DNA of 64,000 bases, taken from assembly GCA_009379815.1 (NCBI GenBank), contig WHSY01000012.1, forward strand, positions 1 to 64,000. The letters run 5' to 3'. Position 1 is the stretch's first letter. Each line of letters begins with the position of its first letter. This DNA is from Pseudonocardiaceae bacterium (GTDB taxonomy: Bacteria > Actinomycetota > Actinomycetes > Mycobacteriales > Pseudonocardiaceae). A program made the translations under genes and the position numbers. The notes beneath the pieces were generated by a model. It worked only from the letters and a program-made list of their open reading frames with translations, had not been told where the DNA came from and did no database searches. Positions 19,103-28,443 of the stretch are shown in pieces.

Positions 19103-20383
19103 TCAGCAGGCGCGGCCGGTCGTGTCCGGCCCCGGCGTGTCGGGGAGGGGGTCGGTGGCGAGCTCGAGCACATGGCCCATGCGGTCGCGTTTGGTGCGCA
19201 GGTAGCGCAGGTTCTCGGCGGTGGGACGCACCGGCAGCGGGACGCGGTCGAGAACGGTCAGGCCGTAGCCCTCGAGGCCCGCGCGTTTGGCGGGATTGTT
19301 GGTCAGCAACCGCATCGAGCGGATCCCGAGATCGACGAGGATCTGCGCGCCGGTGCCGTAGTCGCGGGCGTCCGCGGGCATCCCCAATGCCAGGTTCGCG
19401 TCCACGGTATCCGCGCCGGTGTCCTGGAGCTGGTAGGCCTGGAGTTTGTGCACCAACCCGATCCCCCGGCCCTCGTGCCCGCGCACGTACAGCACGACCC
19501 CGCGGCCCTCCGCCACGACCGCGGCGAGGGAGGCGTCGAGTTGGGTGCCGCAGTCGCAGCGCGACGACCCCAGCACGTCGCCGGTGAGACACTCCGAATG
19601 CACCCGGACCAACAGGTCCTCACCGTCGCCGATCTCGCCGTGGACCAGCGCGATGTGCTCGATCCCGTCGAACACCGAGTCGTACCCGAACGCGGTGAAC
19701 ACGCCGTGCGCGGTGGGGATCCGCGCCGTGGCCACTCGCGCGACCTGCTTCTCCGACCGCCGCCGGTAAGCGATCAAGTCCGCGATCGAGATCAGCGACA
19801 GGTCGTGCTCGGCGGCGAAGGTCACCAACTCGTCGTACCGTGCCATCTCCCCGTCGGCCTTCGCCGACACGATCTCGCAGACCACCCCCGCCGGCTGCAG
19901 CCCCGCCAGCCGCGCCAGGTCGACCGCGGCCTCGGTGTGGCCCGGCCGGCGCAGCACTCCCCCGTCACGTGCCCGCAACGGCACCACATGGCCCGGTCGT
20001 GCCAGATCCACCGGTGACGATCCCGGATCGGCCAGGACCCGTATCGTGCACGCCCGGTCCGTCCCCGAAATTCCTGTGGTCACCCCCTCGCGGGCATCCA
20101 CGGACACCGCGTACGCCGTGCCCCGAGGGTCCTGATTGACGACGTGCGCCGGCGGCAGGTTCAGCCGATCACACGATTCCGGGGTCAGCGGAACGCAGAT
20201 GTATCCCGACGTGTGCCGCACCATGAACGACACCAGTTCCGGCGTCGCCCGCTGCGCCGCGAAGACCAGGTCCCCCTCGTTCTCCCGGTCCTCGTCATCG
20301 ACCACCACGACCGCCCGACCCGCAGCGATGTCGGCGATCGCTTGTTGGACGCGGGTTTGGACGGTCGCCCAGCTCCGGGTCAT
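19103..20383 (-). CDS. ribBA: RibBA: 3,4-dihydroxy-2-butanone-4-phosphate synthase / GTP cyclohydrolase II
   Basis: 426 residues with both riboflavin-entry enzymes. The RibB half has [12 protein letters not shown] and RHTSG, with [13 protein letters not shown] near residue 150. The RibA half has the zinc site [17 protein letters not shown], followed by [10 protein letters not shown]. Together they make the two starting precursors of riboflavin. The start overlaps the stop of the upstream SDR gene (TGATG on the minus strand), so it is translationally coupled to a catabolic gene. It is not in a rib operon (no ribE, ribH or ribD here), and no FMN riboswitch fits in the coupled junction. It probably raises flavin supply for the LLM enzymes. 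Confidence 0.93.
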   Translation of the reverse strand: MTRSWATVQTRVQQAIADIAAGRAVVVVDDEDRENEGDLVFAAQRATPELVSFMVRHTSGYICVPLTPESCDRLNLPPAHVVNQDPRGTAYAVSVDAREGVTTGISGTDRACTIRVLADPGSSPVDLARPGHVVPLRARDGGVLRRPGHTEAAVDLARLAGLQPAGVVCEIVSAKADGEMARYDELVTFAAEHDLSLISIADLIAYRRRSEKQVARVATARIPTAHGVFTAFGYDSVFDGIEHIALVHGEIGDGEDLLVRVHSECLTGDVLGSSRCDCGTQLDASLAAVVAEGRGVVLYVRGHEGRGIGLVHKLQAYQLQDTGADTVDANLALGMPADARDYGTGAQILVDLGIRSMRLLTNNPAKRAGLEGYGLTVLDRVPLPVRPTAENLRYLRTKRDRMGHVLELATDPLPDTPGPDTTGRAC

Positions 20384-21135
20384 CAGAAGTTGCCCTTGCT
20401 CGACCAGCCGCCGTCGACCGGATACGTCAAGCCGGTGAGGAAGGCTCCCTCCCGGAAGAAGTACGCGACCATGGAGGCGATCTCCTCGGGCCGCCCGAGG
20501 CGGCGGATCAGGTGCGCGTCCGCGTTGGCCTGCTTCATCTCCGGGGTGATGTCAGCCAGGATGGGGGTGTCGATCGTGCCCGGCGCGATGGCGTTGATGA
20601 GCACGTTGTGCTCGGCGTATTCGAATGCGGCCTGCCGGGTCAGCGCCGCCACCCCGCCCTTGGCAGCGGTGTAGGACGCGAGGTTGGGCAAGCCGCGCAG
20701 GGCTGCGAGCGAGGAGATGTTGACGATGCGCCCGCCGCCACGCTCGATCATGCCGGGGATCACTGCGCGCATGCCGAGCCACGGACCCTTGAGGTCGGTG
20801 TTGATGACCTCGTCCCAGGCGTCTTCGGTCAGCCCGACCACGGAGTCCTCGCTGATGAGGTTGACGACGCCTGCGATGTTGGCCAGGTAGTCGATGCGGC
20901 CTCGGCGGTCGAGGACACCCTCGACCACCTGCGCCCAGGCGGTCGATGACCGCACGTCGAGCCAGACCGACTCCGCGGACCCGCCGGCGTCGTCGATCTC
21001 CTTGACGGTGGCGGACGCGTCCTGGATGTCCGCGCACACGACGTGCCCGCCCTCGCCGGCGAGCCGGACGGCGGTAGCTCGGCCGATTCCTTGCGCAGCT
21101 CCCGTGACGAGGGCGACGGTGTCGGTCAGGGTCAT
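20383..21135 (-). CDS. Short-chain dehydrogenase/reductase (SDR), copy 1
   Basis: 250 residues from the ATG at 21135, preceded by CGAGGAG. The [10 protein letters not shown] nucleotide-binding motif, NIAG near residue 90, and the catalytic Ser-Tyr-Lys in ISS...YTAAKGG are classical. A C-terminal PVDGGWSSK fits the FabG/dihydrodiol-dehydrogenase type. It would oxidise or reduce a hydroxyl or carbonyl intermediate with NAD(P). It lies downstream of the PucR-type regulator and is coupled to ribBA. Confidence 0.9.
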   Translation of the reverse strand: MTLTDTVALVTGAAQGIGRATAVRLAGEGGHVVCADIQDASATVKEIDDAGGSAESVWLDVRSSTAWAQVVEGVLDRRGRIDYLANIAGVVNLISEDSVVGLTEDAWDEVINTDLKGPWLGMRAVIPGMIERGGGRIVNISSLAALRGLPNLASYTAAKGGVAALTRQAAFEYAEHNVLINAIAPGTIDTPILADITPEMKQANADAHLIRRLGRPEEIASMVAYFFREGAFLTGLTYPVDGGWSSKGNF

Positions 21136-21274
21136 CGGGGTACTCCTCGCGATGCCGGTACTGGTGTCACCGACCCCACCAGCGGCGCACGACGCAGCAC
21201 AGGCCCGGCCGTAGGTGTCCTTGTCGGTCGGCACAAACGCAGCAGGGCTCGACCGCCCCTCGGCAGCGCTCGAC

Positions 21275-23125
21275 CTACCAGCCGGCGAGGTCGAGAACCT
21301 GGAAGGCCATCCGGGCCGCGAGGAGCTGGTCGAGACCAGCGGGGTCCTGGCCGGTGATCTCCTTGATCCGCGCCAGCCGGTAGCGGACCGTGTTCTCGTG
21401 GACGCCGAGCGCGTGGCTTGCGCGCTGGACGCGGCCCTCGGCGGCCACGAACGCACGCCACGTCTCGAGAAGCTGGCCGCCGTGCTCGCGCAGCGGACGC
21501 ACGAGCTCGTGGGCGAACCGCAGCGCCTCCTTGACCCGCCCGCTGTTCATCACGACGCGGAACAGTCCGAGCTCATCGACGGTCAGCACGCCGCGCGACC
21601 AGCCGAACGATCGGGCGAGGGCGTCGAGCTCGCGCAGCTCCCGGTGGGCACTGGGGAAGTCCTCCGGCCGCCGGCACACTCCGGAGATCACGCCACCACG
21701 GACGCGGAGGTGAGGCGTGAGCGACGAGACCACCGACTCGACGTGGGTGCGCAGGCCCTCGGGCTCGGCCACCGTCCCCGTCAGCCGGATCAGGACGATC
21801 ACCGCGTCGGGAAGGCTGACCGCGGGCGGTTCGCCGATGCCCAACGTCCGTGCGAACCGGTTGACCACCAGGCTCCGGCTCGCCGATGCGCTGAGTTGCT
21901 GCTCGCCACCGGCGAGGGAGATACGGACCAGGACATGCGGTTCGGACAGGTCGACGCCGAACTGGGGGCCCCGGCGGATCAGCTGGGTCTCGTCGCGAGA
22001 GCTGCGCAACAGGTCGGACAGGAAGTCGTCGCGCGCCTGACCCTCGGCCTCGGCCTGCCGCCGCTCGGAGAGCATCTGCAGCGAGAGCACGGTCGCTCCG
22101 TGCTCGGCGAGCTTGGTGTCGAGGTCGCCGAGGCTCCGCCCGACCTCCACGATGTCGACGAAGCCGCTCGGCGCGCCCTCGATGATCAGCCGGCACATCA
22201 GGTGCCGCCGACCCAGCCCCACAGTCAGGTTCGGGGGGATGACGGCCGAGGGGCGGGTGACGCTCAGCGCGTCGAGGGTGCCGCGCACCGACGCGATCTC
22301 CCGGATCTGTGCGGCGATGACGGGCGGCTGCGACATCCTCAGGGCGGCAGGCGCCGACCAGGACAGGACCTCGAAGTCCTCGTCGTAGAGCACCACGGGC
22401 TTGGCCGACAGCTCGCTGAGCAGGGACACGACGGCACCGATGTCGGCCCCCTGCAGCACCGCGTGGGTGAGCTTCTGGTGGACGTCGGCCAGGTATTCGA
22501 GCGTGTTCTTCTGCCGCGCTACCTCGGCGGCCTTGTCCTTGAGCTCCGCACCCTGCATGGCCTGCCGGATGAACAGCGCGGCAAGCCGCCCGAACAGCTC
22601 GGCGAGCGCCACGTCGTCGTCGGTGTAGGTGTGGTCCTGCTCGACGTTGTCGACGAAGATGATCCCGATGACGTCCTCGTCGAAGACCAGCGGTACACCG
22701 AGCATCGCGCGCACGTGCCAGCGCTCCATCGTGCGGCGATGCGGCCGGGGGTCGTTGAGCACATCGTTGATCAGGACGGGTGCCTGGCTCGAGATCACTT
22801 CCCGGCTGAAGTAGTCGCCGTCGATGCCGGCCTCCTGCGCCTGCACCGCCGGGCTGATGTTGCCACTCTCGTAGTAGCCCGCGGCGCCGTGGAAGCGGTC
22901 GTCGTCGCGGCGCATGTACACCGAGCACCGTGTCACGCCCAGCAGATGGCACAGCTGCTTGCCGATGAGCCGCAGCAGTCCCTCGAGCTTGGTCGCGGTG
23001 ATCGCCTCGGTGGTGATCTCACTGAACGCCGCGATGACATCGCGTTCACGCCGGATACCGGCGCTGGGTCGGCCGGACCGCGGGCGGCCGACGTCGGTCG
23101 ACGACGCCGCCGTCGTGGAACTCAC
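21275..23125 (-). CDS. GAF-domain PucR/CdaR-family transcriptional regulator
   Basis: 616 residues. An N-terminal GAF domain (about residues 25-190) includes a CSVYMRRDDDRFHGAAGYYES segment that could bind a small-molecule effector. A central GGDEF-like or variable domain follows. The C-terminal PucR-type HTH reads RVQRASHALGVHENTVRYRLARI. Such regulators activate catabolic genes in response to a pathway metabolite. Position and orientation, directly upstream of the SDR-ribBA pair, suggest it controls these and perhaps the surrounding LLM genes. Confidence 0.87.
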   Translation of the reverse strand: MSSTTAASSTDVGRPRSGRPSAGIRRERDVIAAFSEITTEAITATKLEGLLRLIGKQLCHLLGVTRCSVYMRRDDDRFHGAAGYYESGNISPAVQAQEAGIDGDYFSREVISSQAPVLINDVLNDPRPHRRTMERWHVRAMLGVPLVFDEDVIGIIFVDNVEQDHTYTDDDVALAELFGRLAALFIRQAMQGAELKDKAAEVARQKNTLEYLADVHQKLTHAVLQGADIGAVVSLLSELSAKPVVLYDEDFEVLSWSAPAALRMSQPPVIAAQIREIASVRGTLDALSVTRPSAVIPPNLTVGLGRRHLMCRLIIEGAPSGFVDIVEVGRSLGDLDTKLAEHGATVLSLQMLSERRQAEAEGQARDDFLSDLLRSSRDETQLIRRGPQFGVDLSEPHVLVRISLAGGEQQLSASASRSLVVNRFARTLGIGEPPAVSLPDAVIVLIRLTGTVAEPEGLRTHVESVVSSLTPHLRVRGGVISGVCRRPEDFPSAHRELRELDALARSFGWSRGVLTVDELGLFRVVMNSGRVKEALRFAHELVRPLREHGGQLLETWRAFVAAEGRVQRASHALGVHENTVRYRLARIKEITGQDPAGLDQLLAARMAFQVLDLAGW

Positions 23126-23246
23126 GGCTCACCGCCTCACCTGTCGGGCGTCGATGTCAGCTCGAGTCTGCCTGCTGCGGTCGGTGAGGCCAACACCCCG
23201 AGGGTGCGTTGGGTCGCTGCTATGGGCCCGAACGGGTGGGTGGAAC

Positions 23247-23284
23247 CCGGTTCCGGGCGGGGACCGCGCCCCGCCCGGAACCGG
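23247..23284 (-). terminator. Strong terminator hairpin after the LLM copy 3 gene
   Basis: A perfect 16-bp inverted repeat (23247-23262 with 23269-23284) with a 6-nt loop lies 6 bp beyond the stop of the minus-strand LLM gene. It ends the SDR-NTF2-LLM transcript before the regulator gene. Confidence 0.85.
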
Positions 23285-23290
23285 CGACGG

Positions 23291-24382
23291 TCAGACGCCC
23301 GCCTTGGCGTTGCTCTTCATCTTGTGCAGCTCGGGGACGACCTTCTCGCCGAAGAGCTTGAGGCTGGCCTCCACCTTGTCGTAGGGCATGCCCGCGTAGG
23401 AGAACGCGGCGTTGGCCTGGAAGTCGCCGACGACCTCCTGGCGGTGCCGGTACTTCTCGACGATCTGCTCGGGCGTGCCGTAGACGTTGGCCTCCACGTA
23501 GGCCTCGGCGGCCGCCTCCTTGCCCGCCTCGCGGATCATGTCGGCGCCCACCTGGTAGGCCTCGTAACCCGGCGTCTCCCGCCAGTGCGAGCCGGCGAAG
23601 TCGTAGTGCTTGATGACCGACATGAAGTAGCGCTCGATGTACTCGTGCGCGATGGCCTTGGCCTCGTCGGGGTCCTCGTGGCAGAACGTGAAGTCCTGCA
23701 GCAGCGGCGGCGGCGGCTCGGCGCCGTGCGTGGCGCGGTAGATCTCACGCCACTTGTTGATGCCCTCGGCGTGCTGCTCGATGTCGTACTGCATGAAGGT
23801 CATCATCTGCGCGCCGAGCTCCGCGATGGGCGCGATGGAGTCGGGTGACATGGCCACGCCGGAGATCCGGCCTTCCCACGACCGGTCGGGGTTCGGGCCG
23901 GGGCGCACGGTGGTGCGTGGCTGCTTGTAGTACGGGCCGTCGTTCTCGACGTAGCCGTTGCGCAGGCCACGGACGATGACCTCGGCTGCCTCGTCGAAGC
24001 GCTGCCGGGCCTCGCCCATGTCGACGCGCATCCCCTCGTACTCCATCTTCGCCAGGCCGCGCCCCAGTCCGAGCTGCACCCGGCCGCCGGAGAGGTGGTC
24101 GAGCATGATGGCCTTCTCGACGACCCGCAGCGGGTCGTTCCACGGCACGATCACCGCGCCGGTGCCGAGCGTGACCCGCGACGTGCGCCCCGCCAGGTAC
24201 GACAGCAGCTGCAGCGGGTCCGGGCACATCGAGTAGTCGTCGAAATGGTGCTCGGTCGTCCACACGGAGTCGAAGCCGTGTTTCTCGGCGAGCACCCCGA
24301 GCTCGGCGTCACGCAGGAACACCTGCTCGTCGCTCAGGTCCTCGAACCAGTTCTGATACACGAGCAGCACACCGACGTCCAT
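23291..24382 (-). CDS. LLM class flavin-dependent oxidoreductase, copy 3
   Basis: 363 residues. WTTEHHFDDYSMCPDPLQLL holds the LLM active-site His pair; LSGGRVQLGLGRG is the cofactor region. It differs strongly from copies 1 and 2, so it is a separate enzyme and not a recent duplicate. The ATG follows AGGAGGT. It lies 55 bp after the NTF2-like gene on the same transcript and ends at a strong terminator. Substrate unknown. Confidence 0.87.
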   Translation of the reverse strand: MDVGVLLVYQNWFEDLSDEQVFLRDAELGVLAEKHGFDSVWTTEHHFDDYSMCPDPLQLLSYLAGRTSRVTLGTGAVIVPWNDPLRVVEKAIMLDHLSGGRVQLGLGRGLAKMEYEGMRVDMGEARQRFDEAAEVIVRGLRNGYVENDGPYYKQPRTTVRPGPNPDRSWEGRISGVAMSPDSIAPIAELGAQMMTFMQYDIEQHAEGINKWREIYRATHGAEPPPPLLQDFTFCHEDPDEAKAIAHEYIERYFMSVIKHYDFAGSHWRETPGYEAYQVGADMIREAGKEAAAEAYVEANVYGTPEQIVEKYRHRQEVVGDFQANAAFSYAGMPYDKVEASLKLFGEKVVPELHKMKSNAKAGV

Positions 24383-24437
24383 GGGGTACCTCCTGTCGTC
24401 GTTATCGGGTGGGTGGTCGGATGGGGCGAGCGCGGGG

Positions 24438-24866
24438 TCAGGGCGCGAGGAAGATCGCCCGGGTGTGCTCGGTGTCGAGGAACTCCTTGACCTTCTGGAT
24501 CTTGCCGTCCCGCACCTCGAACACGAAATGGTAGAGGTTGTTGTAGACCCGCCCGTTGTTCAGCTCCGAGTACGACTCGGTCTCGACGGCGACACGGTCG
24601 CCCTCGGCGGTCCAGGCCAGCGGGGTCAGGCTGATCGCGCCGGTCTTGGTCAGCTGCGAGAGGCCGGCGAGCATCTCCCCGAAGCCCTGCTTGTCCTTCG
24701 TGCCGGAGATCCCGTCGATGTTCCCGGCAACCCACCAGGTCGCCGACTCGTCCATGAAGGACAGGATCCGATCCACGTCACCGGAGCCGAAGACCTCCAT
24801 GAACTCCGCGACGAGCGCCTTGTTCGCCTGCTCCGTGGTGCCGGTCGCCGCTGGCGTGGTGCTCAC
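24438..24866 (-). CDS. NTF2-like (SnoaL/limonene-epoxide-hydrolase-like) protein
   Basis: 142 residues, cone-fold NTF2 superfamily. NKALVAEFMEVFGSGDVDRILSFMDESATWWVAG is the typical opening. YNNLYHFVFEVRDGKIQKVKEFLDTEHTRAIF is the typical close. In catabolic clusters such proteins act as isomerases, epoxide hydrolases or dehydratases. The Asp/Arg/Asp triad of limonene-epoxide hydrolase cannot be confirmed by eye. It sits between an SDR and an LLM gene, consistent with processing an oxygenated intermediate. Confidence 0.8.
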   Translation of the reverse strand: MSTTPAATGTTEQANKALVAEFMEVFGSGDVDRILSFMDESATWWVAGNIDGISGTKDKQGFGEMLAGLSQLTKTGAISLTPLAWTAEGDRVAVETESYSELNNGRVYNNLYHFVFEVRDGKIQKVKEFLDTEHTRAIFLAP

Positions 24867-25006
24867 TGCCGCCTCCTCGGTGATCCAACTGCCGTCCGTG
24901 CCGTGCGCTGGGCGTCACCTCGACCGTAACGAGGCCCACACTACGCTGGGACCACCGCGCGCGGGGATCGTTGTAGATGCCCACAACCGCTTCGGTCCGG
25001 TGCAGG

Positions 25007-25744
25007 TCACCGGGCGAATCCGCCGAACGACGCCATCAGTCCGCCGTCGACCGGCACGGTCGCCCCGGTCATGTAGGTGGCGCCGGCAACCGCGACGACG
25101 ACATCGGCGATCTCCGTGGCGGTCCCCACCCGGCCGGCGGGTATCGCGTCGACGACGCGGTCGCGAGCCCGATCGCTCAAGCTCGCCGTCATCTCGGTGT
25201 CGACGAAGCCGGGAACCACGAGGTTGACCCGGACCCCCCGCGCGGCGAGCTCCACAGCCAGGACTTGCGTCAGCCCGGAAAGCCCCGCCTTGGCCGAGCC
25301 GTACGCGACATCGCCGGGGAAGCCACGCAAGCCGACCACCGCCCCGACGTTGACCACCGCGGAACCCGATGCCAGCAACGGCACCGCGGCCCGGCACACC
25401 TCGAAGGCGCCGGTGAGGTTGGTGGAGACGACCTCGTCCCACCGTTCCCGCGACAGCTGCTCGACCCGGCCGCCCCGGTGGACGCCCGCGCAGTTCACGA
25501 CGACGTCCACCGACCCGAACTCCTCGCGCACGGTCTCGACGGCATCGCCGACCGACTCGGGATCGGTGACGTCGGTCTTGACGGCGAGCACCCGCCCGGC
25601 GCCCGGCTGCCCGGGCGGTGCCGGACCGTTCGCGACGGGGGACCGGGCAAGAACCGCCACGCAGTCACCTGCTGCCGCCACGAGGTCGACGACCGCCCGA
25701 CCGATGCCCCGGGAACCGCCGGTGACCAGCCACGACCTCGTCAC
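25007..25744 (-). CDS. Short-chain dehydrogenase/reductase (SDR), copy 2
   Basis: 245 residues. VTGGSRGIGRAV, NCAGVH, a catalytic YGSAKAGL and a C-terminal PVDGGLMASF place it in the FabG-like classical SDRs. It is only distantly similar to copy 1. It leads the SDR-NTF2-LLM transcript, about 140 bp before the NTF2 gene, and follows a 50-codon open frame by 13 bp. A role in oxidising an alcohol in the pathway is inferred from context. Confidence 0.9.
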   Translation of the reverse strand: MTRSWLVTGGSRGIGRAVVDLVAAAGDCVAVLARSPVANGPAPPGQPGAGRVLAVKTDVTDPESVGDAVETVREEFGSVDVVVNCAGVHRGGRVEQLSRERWDEVVSTNLTGAFEVCRAAVPLLASGSAVVNVGAVVGLRGFPGDVAYGSAKAGLSGLTQVLAVELAARGVRVNLVVPGFVDTEMTASLSDRARDRVVDAIPAGRVGTATEIADVVVAVAGATYMTGATVPVDGGLMASFGGFAR

Positions 25745-25757
25745 GCTCGCTCCCCGG

Positions 25758-25910
25758 TCACCGGTTCCGGAAGCCGATCAGCTCGGAGCTGTCACGGTCC
25801 CGCTCCTCGATGAACACGCCCCGGCCGTCGACGAGCACGATCGGCCTGCGGTGCCCGTCGTGATGCTCGACGTCGATGCGCCGAGAACCCTCGACCTCCG
25901 GGTGCGCCAC
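25758..25910 (-). CDS. Small hypothetical protein (50 residues)
   Basis: A GTG at 25910 sits a few bases after a GAGGAG site on the minus strand, and its stop is 13 bp before SDR copy 2. The product is charged and His/Arg/Glu-rich, with RRPIVLVDGRGVFIEERDRD, and has no signal or membrane segment. No family recognised. The ribosome site and operon position support translation; composition alone does not. Confidence 0.45.
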   Translation of the reverse strand: MAHPEVEGSRRIDVEHHDGHRRPIVLVDGRGVFIEERDRDSSELIGFRNR

Positions 25911-26114
25911 GGTGTCTCCTCGTGATCGTCGTGTGCTGCCGACGCTAGGCGCGCCCACGAGGCCGACCGATGGCTTGTCCGGGCTCGGCTTGTGCGGTTC
26001 CACAACCGCCGTCAGACCGCTCGTGACCGCGCTCGCACGGCACCGCTTCGCCACCGGGCCGGTCGATGCGGCGAACCGCCGCTTGCACCGCGTCCATGCC
26101 GGGAGTTGGGTGGG

Positions 26115-26154
26115 CGTGTCGGTACACGACGTGTCGGTATGCGCCGTGTCGGTA
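26115..26154. promoter_or_regulatory. Three direct repeats with 15-bp period upstream of the hydrolase/nitrile hydratase operon
   Basis: The 10-mer CGTGTCGGTA occurs at 26115-26124, 26130-26139 and 26145-26154, a 15-bp period, ending 23 bp before the ATG of the hydrolase gene. Regular direct repeats at this position suggest an operator, or a tandem-repeat accident in the leader. Confidence 0.45.
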
Positions 26155-26176
26155 TCAGACCAGGAGGGCGACAGCC

Positions 26177-27076
26177 ATGGACCGGCAGGACATCGCGTTC
26201 GACGCCGAAGGCGTCACGCTGCGCGGGTGGTTCTACCAGGCCGCGGGAGTCAGCGGCCCGGCGCCGACCGTCGTGATGGCGCACGGGTTCTCCGCGGTCA
26301 AGGAGATGTACCTGGACAGCTACGCCGAGACCTTCGCGGCCGGCGGCCTCAATGCGCTCGTTTTCGACAACCGTAACTTCGGCGCCAGCGACGGCGAGCC
26401 GCGCCAGGAGATCGACCCGTGGGCACAGGTCCGCGACTACCGGCATGCGATCACCTACGCGACCACGCTGCCCGGGGTCGACGCCACGCGGATCGGCGTC
26501 TGGGGCAGCAGCTACTCCGGCGGGCATGTTCTGGTGGTGGGGGCCATCGACCGCCGGGTGGGTGCGGTGGTCTCCCAGGTCCCGATGGTCAGCGGGTACG
26601 ACAACATCCGTGCGCTGGTACGGGCCGACTTTCTGGCCGGGTTCCGGCAACAGTTCGACACCGACCGGCAGGCCCGGTTCGCCGGGCAGGCCCCCGCCAT
26701 GGTGCCCGTGGTCGCCGAGGACCCGCTGGCACCGTCGGCCCTGCCCACCCCCGACTCCTGGCGGTGGTTCACCGAGACCGGCAAGACCCGGGCACCGTCC
26801 TGGCGCAACGAGGTCACGCTGCGCACCGTGGAGATGCTCGGCGAGTACGAACCCCGGACCTACCTGCCGCGGATCAGCCCCACCCCACTGCTGATGCTGG
26901 TGGCCCGGGAGGACCACCTCACCCCCGCCGAGATCTCGATCGCCGCCTACGACCAGGCACACGAGCCGAAGAAGCTCGTCATCCTGCCCGACGGGCACTT
27001 CGACGCCTATGTCAAGGGCTTCGCCGCCTCCAGCGGCCCTGCCCGCAACTGGTTCGTCGAGCACCTCGGCGGCTGA
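26177..27076 (+). CDS. Alpha/beta hydrolase of the DLH/acetyl-xylan-esterase-like type
   Basis: 299 residues from the ATG at 26177, behind an AGGAGG (26162-26167). Motifs are MAHGFSAVKEMYLDSYA (oxyanion region), a nucleophile elbow GSSYSGGH, REDHLTP and a His in LPDGHFDAY, giving a plausible triad. Relatives occur in fungal and actinobacterial xenobiotic clusters. It heads an operon with nitrile hydratase 27 bp downstream. It might hydrolyse an ester or activate a nitrile-bearing substrate, but no amidase signature is present, so it is probably not the amidase that usually accompanies nitrile hydratase. Confidence 0.83.
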   Translation: MDRQDIAFDAEGVTLRGWFYQAAGVSGPAPTVVMAHGFSAVKEMYLDSYAETFAAGGLNALVFDNRNFGASDGEPRQEIDPWAQVRDYRHAITYATTLPGVDATRIGVWGSSYSGGHVLVVGAIDRRVGAVVSQVPMVSGYDNIRALVRADFLAGFRQQFDTDRQARFAGQAPAMVPVVAEDPLAPSALPTPDSWRWFTETGKTRAPSWRNEVTLRTVEMLGEYEPRTYLPRISPTPLLMLVAREDHLTPAEISIAAYDQAHEPKKLVILPDGHFDAYVKGFAASSGPARNWFVEHLGG

Positions 27077-27103
27077 CCTCGCCGCGGAACGGAGGCCGCT
27101 GCC

Positions 27104-27781
27104 ATGCGGGTGCAGCACAACGTGGGCGGCATTCAGGGGCTCGGCCCGGTCTGGACCGAGCGACGGATCTTCGTCGAACCGTGGGAAGAGCGGATCTTCG
27201 GCGTTCACGTCGCGATGATGGGGCTGGGCATCTGGAGGTGGACGGACCTTCGCAAGAAGGCGGAGTCCATGAACCCGATCGACTACTTCACCAACCGCTA
27301 CTACGAGAAGTGGCTCGGCGGGATCGAGGCGTTCCTGGTCGAGAACGGCTACCTGGACGGCGCCGAGATCGAGGCCCGTACGAGCGCGATCCTCAATGCT
27401 GCGGACGCCGTCCCGCAGGTCCCCGGGTCGGATGCGGCGACGGGGCGGATCGTGGACTATCTGTGGCGGGGCGACTCGCCCGAGCGGGAGCTCGGCTGCG
27501 CCCCCTCGTTCCAGGTCGGAGACGCCGTACGAGCCACCGTGTACGAGCCGTGGAACCACACCCGCCTGCCCGGGATGCTCCGGGGCAAGGCCGGCGTCGT
27601 CGACCTCGTCTATGAGGGCGCCTACCACCTGCCGGAGGCGGGACCCGACGGGAACGAGGCGGGGCCGGGGCCGGTGTACAGCGTTCGTTTCGATCCCGCC
27701 GCATTGTGGGGCGCTCTCGCCGAACCCGGCCACGCCGCCTTCTACGCAGATGTCTGGGAGCACTACCTTGAGCCGGCATAG
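27104..27781 (+). CDS. nthB: Nitrile hydratase subunit beta
   Basis: 225 residues. MRVQHNVGGIQGLGPV and FVEPWEERIFGVHVAMMGLG are the conserved beta-subunit N-terminus, and the C-terminal half contains the SH3-like barrel (FQVGDAVRATVYEPWNHTRLPGMLRGKAGVV). It pairs with the alpha subunit to hydrate nitriles to amides in the cytoplasm. The beta-before-alpha order is the one usual for cobalt enzymes. The ATG is used, 27 bp after the hydrolase. Confidence 0.93.
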   Translation: MRVQHNVGGIQGLGPVWTERRIFVEPWEERIFGVHVAMMGLGIWRWTDLRKKAESMNPIDYFTNRYYEKWLGGIEAFLVENGYLDGAEIEARTSAILNAADAVPQVPGSDAATGRIVDYLWRGDSPERELGCAPSFQVGDAVRATVYEPWNHTRLPGMLRGKAGVVDLVYEGAYHLPEAGPDGNEAGPGPVYSVRFDPAALWGALAEPGHAAFYADVWEHYLEPA

Positions 27782-27822
27782 CTGTCGGTCACCGGTGCCG
27801 CGCCTTCGAGAAGGGGCATGTC

Positions 27823-28443
27823 GTGACGGCGAACCATGAGCACTACCACCACCCGGAGACGGAACGTCACAGCGCGGCCCGGACCAAGGCGATCGAGTCG
27901 CTCCTGCTCGAGAAGGGCATCATCGGTAGCGACACCGTCGACAAGGTCATCACGTTCTTCGAGACCGATATGGGCCCGCTGAACGGGGCGAAGGTGGTGG
28001 CCCGCGCTTGGACCGAGCCGCAATTCCGGGAATGGCTGCTGCGGGACTCCACCGCGGCGGTCGCGTCCATGGGCTTCTTCGGCGCCGAAGGTGAGCACAT
28101 CCGCGTCGTGGCCAACGAACCCGGTGTCCACCACCTCATCGTCTGCACGCTGTGCTCCTGCTATCCCTGGCCGTTGCTGGGGCTGCCGCCGTACTGGTTC
28201 AAGGACCCCGTCTACCGGGCGAGGGCGGCCATCGAGCCGCGCGCCGTCCTGCGCGAGTTCGGGCTCGACATTCCTGCCGGCACCGAGATACGTGTGTGGG
28301 ACAGCAGCGCCCAGATCCGCTACATGGTGCTGCCCGAGCGACCGGCGGGTACGGCGGGAATGTCCATGGCGGAACTCGTACCGCTCGTCACGCCCGGGTC
28401 CATGCAGGGCATCGAGCTCGCTCGACCGGTGGCGAGTACCTGA
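27823..28443 (+). CDS. nthA: Nitrile hydratase subunit alpha, cobalt type
   Basis: 206 residues from the GTG at 27823, behind GAGAAGGGG. The metal-binding motif reads VCTLCSC, where Thr after the first Cys is the cobalt signature (iron enzymes have Ser). Two of the cysteines are expected to be oxidised post-translationally. The following YPWPLLGLPPYWFKDPVYRARA is invariant in the family. The stop overlaps the accessory gene start (TGATG). Confidence 0.94.
   Translation: MTANHEHYHHPETERHSAARTKAIESLLLEKGIIGSDTVDKVITFFETDMGPLNGAKVVARAWTEPQFREWLLRDSTAAVASMGFFGAEGEHIRVVANEPGVHHLIVCTLCSCYPWPLLGLPPYWFKDPVYRARAAIEPRAVLREFGLDIPAGTEIRVWDSSAQIRYMVLPERPAGTAGMSMAELVPLVTPGSMQGIELARPVAST

Noticed and set aside
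20300-21200. An FMN riboswitch for ribBA
   Set aside because: ribBA is coupled to the SDR gene by an overlapping stop/start, leaving no leader, and no RFN-like conserved segments are seen upstream of the SDR.
21215-23848. An 877-codon plus-strand frame opposite the PucR regulator and LLM copy 3
   Set aside because: Shadow of two real minus-strand genes; it also crosses the terminator at 23247-23284.
26066-26176. A longer start for the alpha/beta hydrolase with a CRY-repeat N-terminus
   Set aside because: The repeat peptide is a translation of the 15-bp DNA repeats; the ATG at 26177 has an ideal AGGAGG and matches family length.
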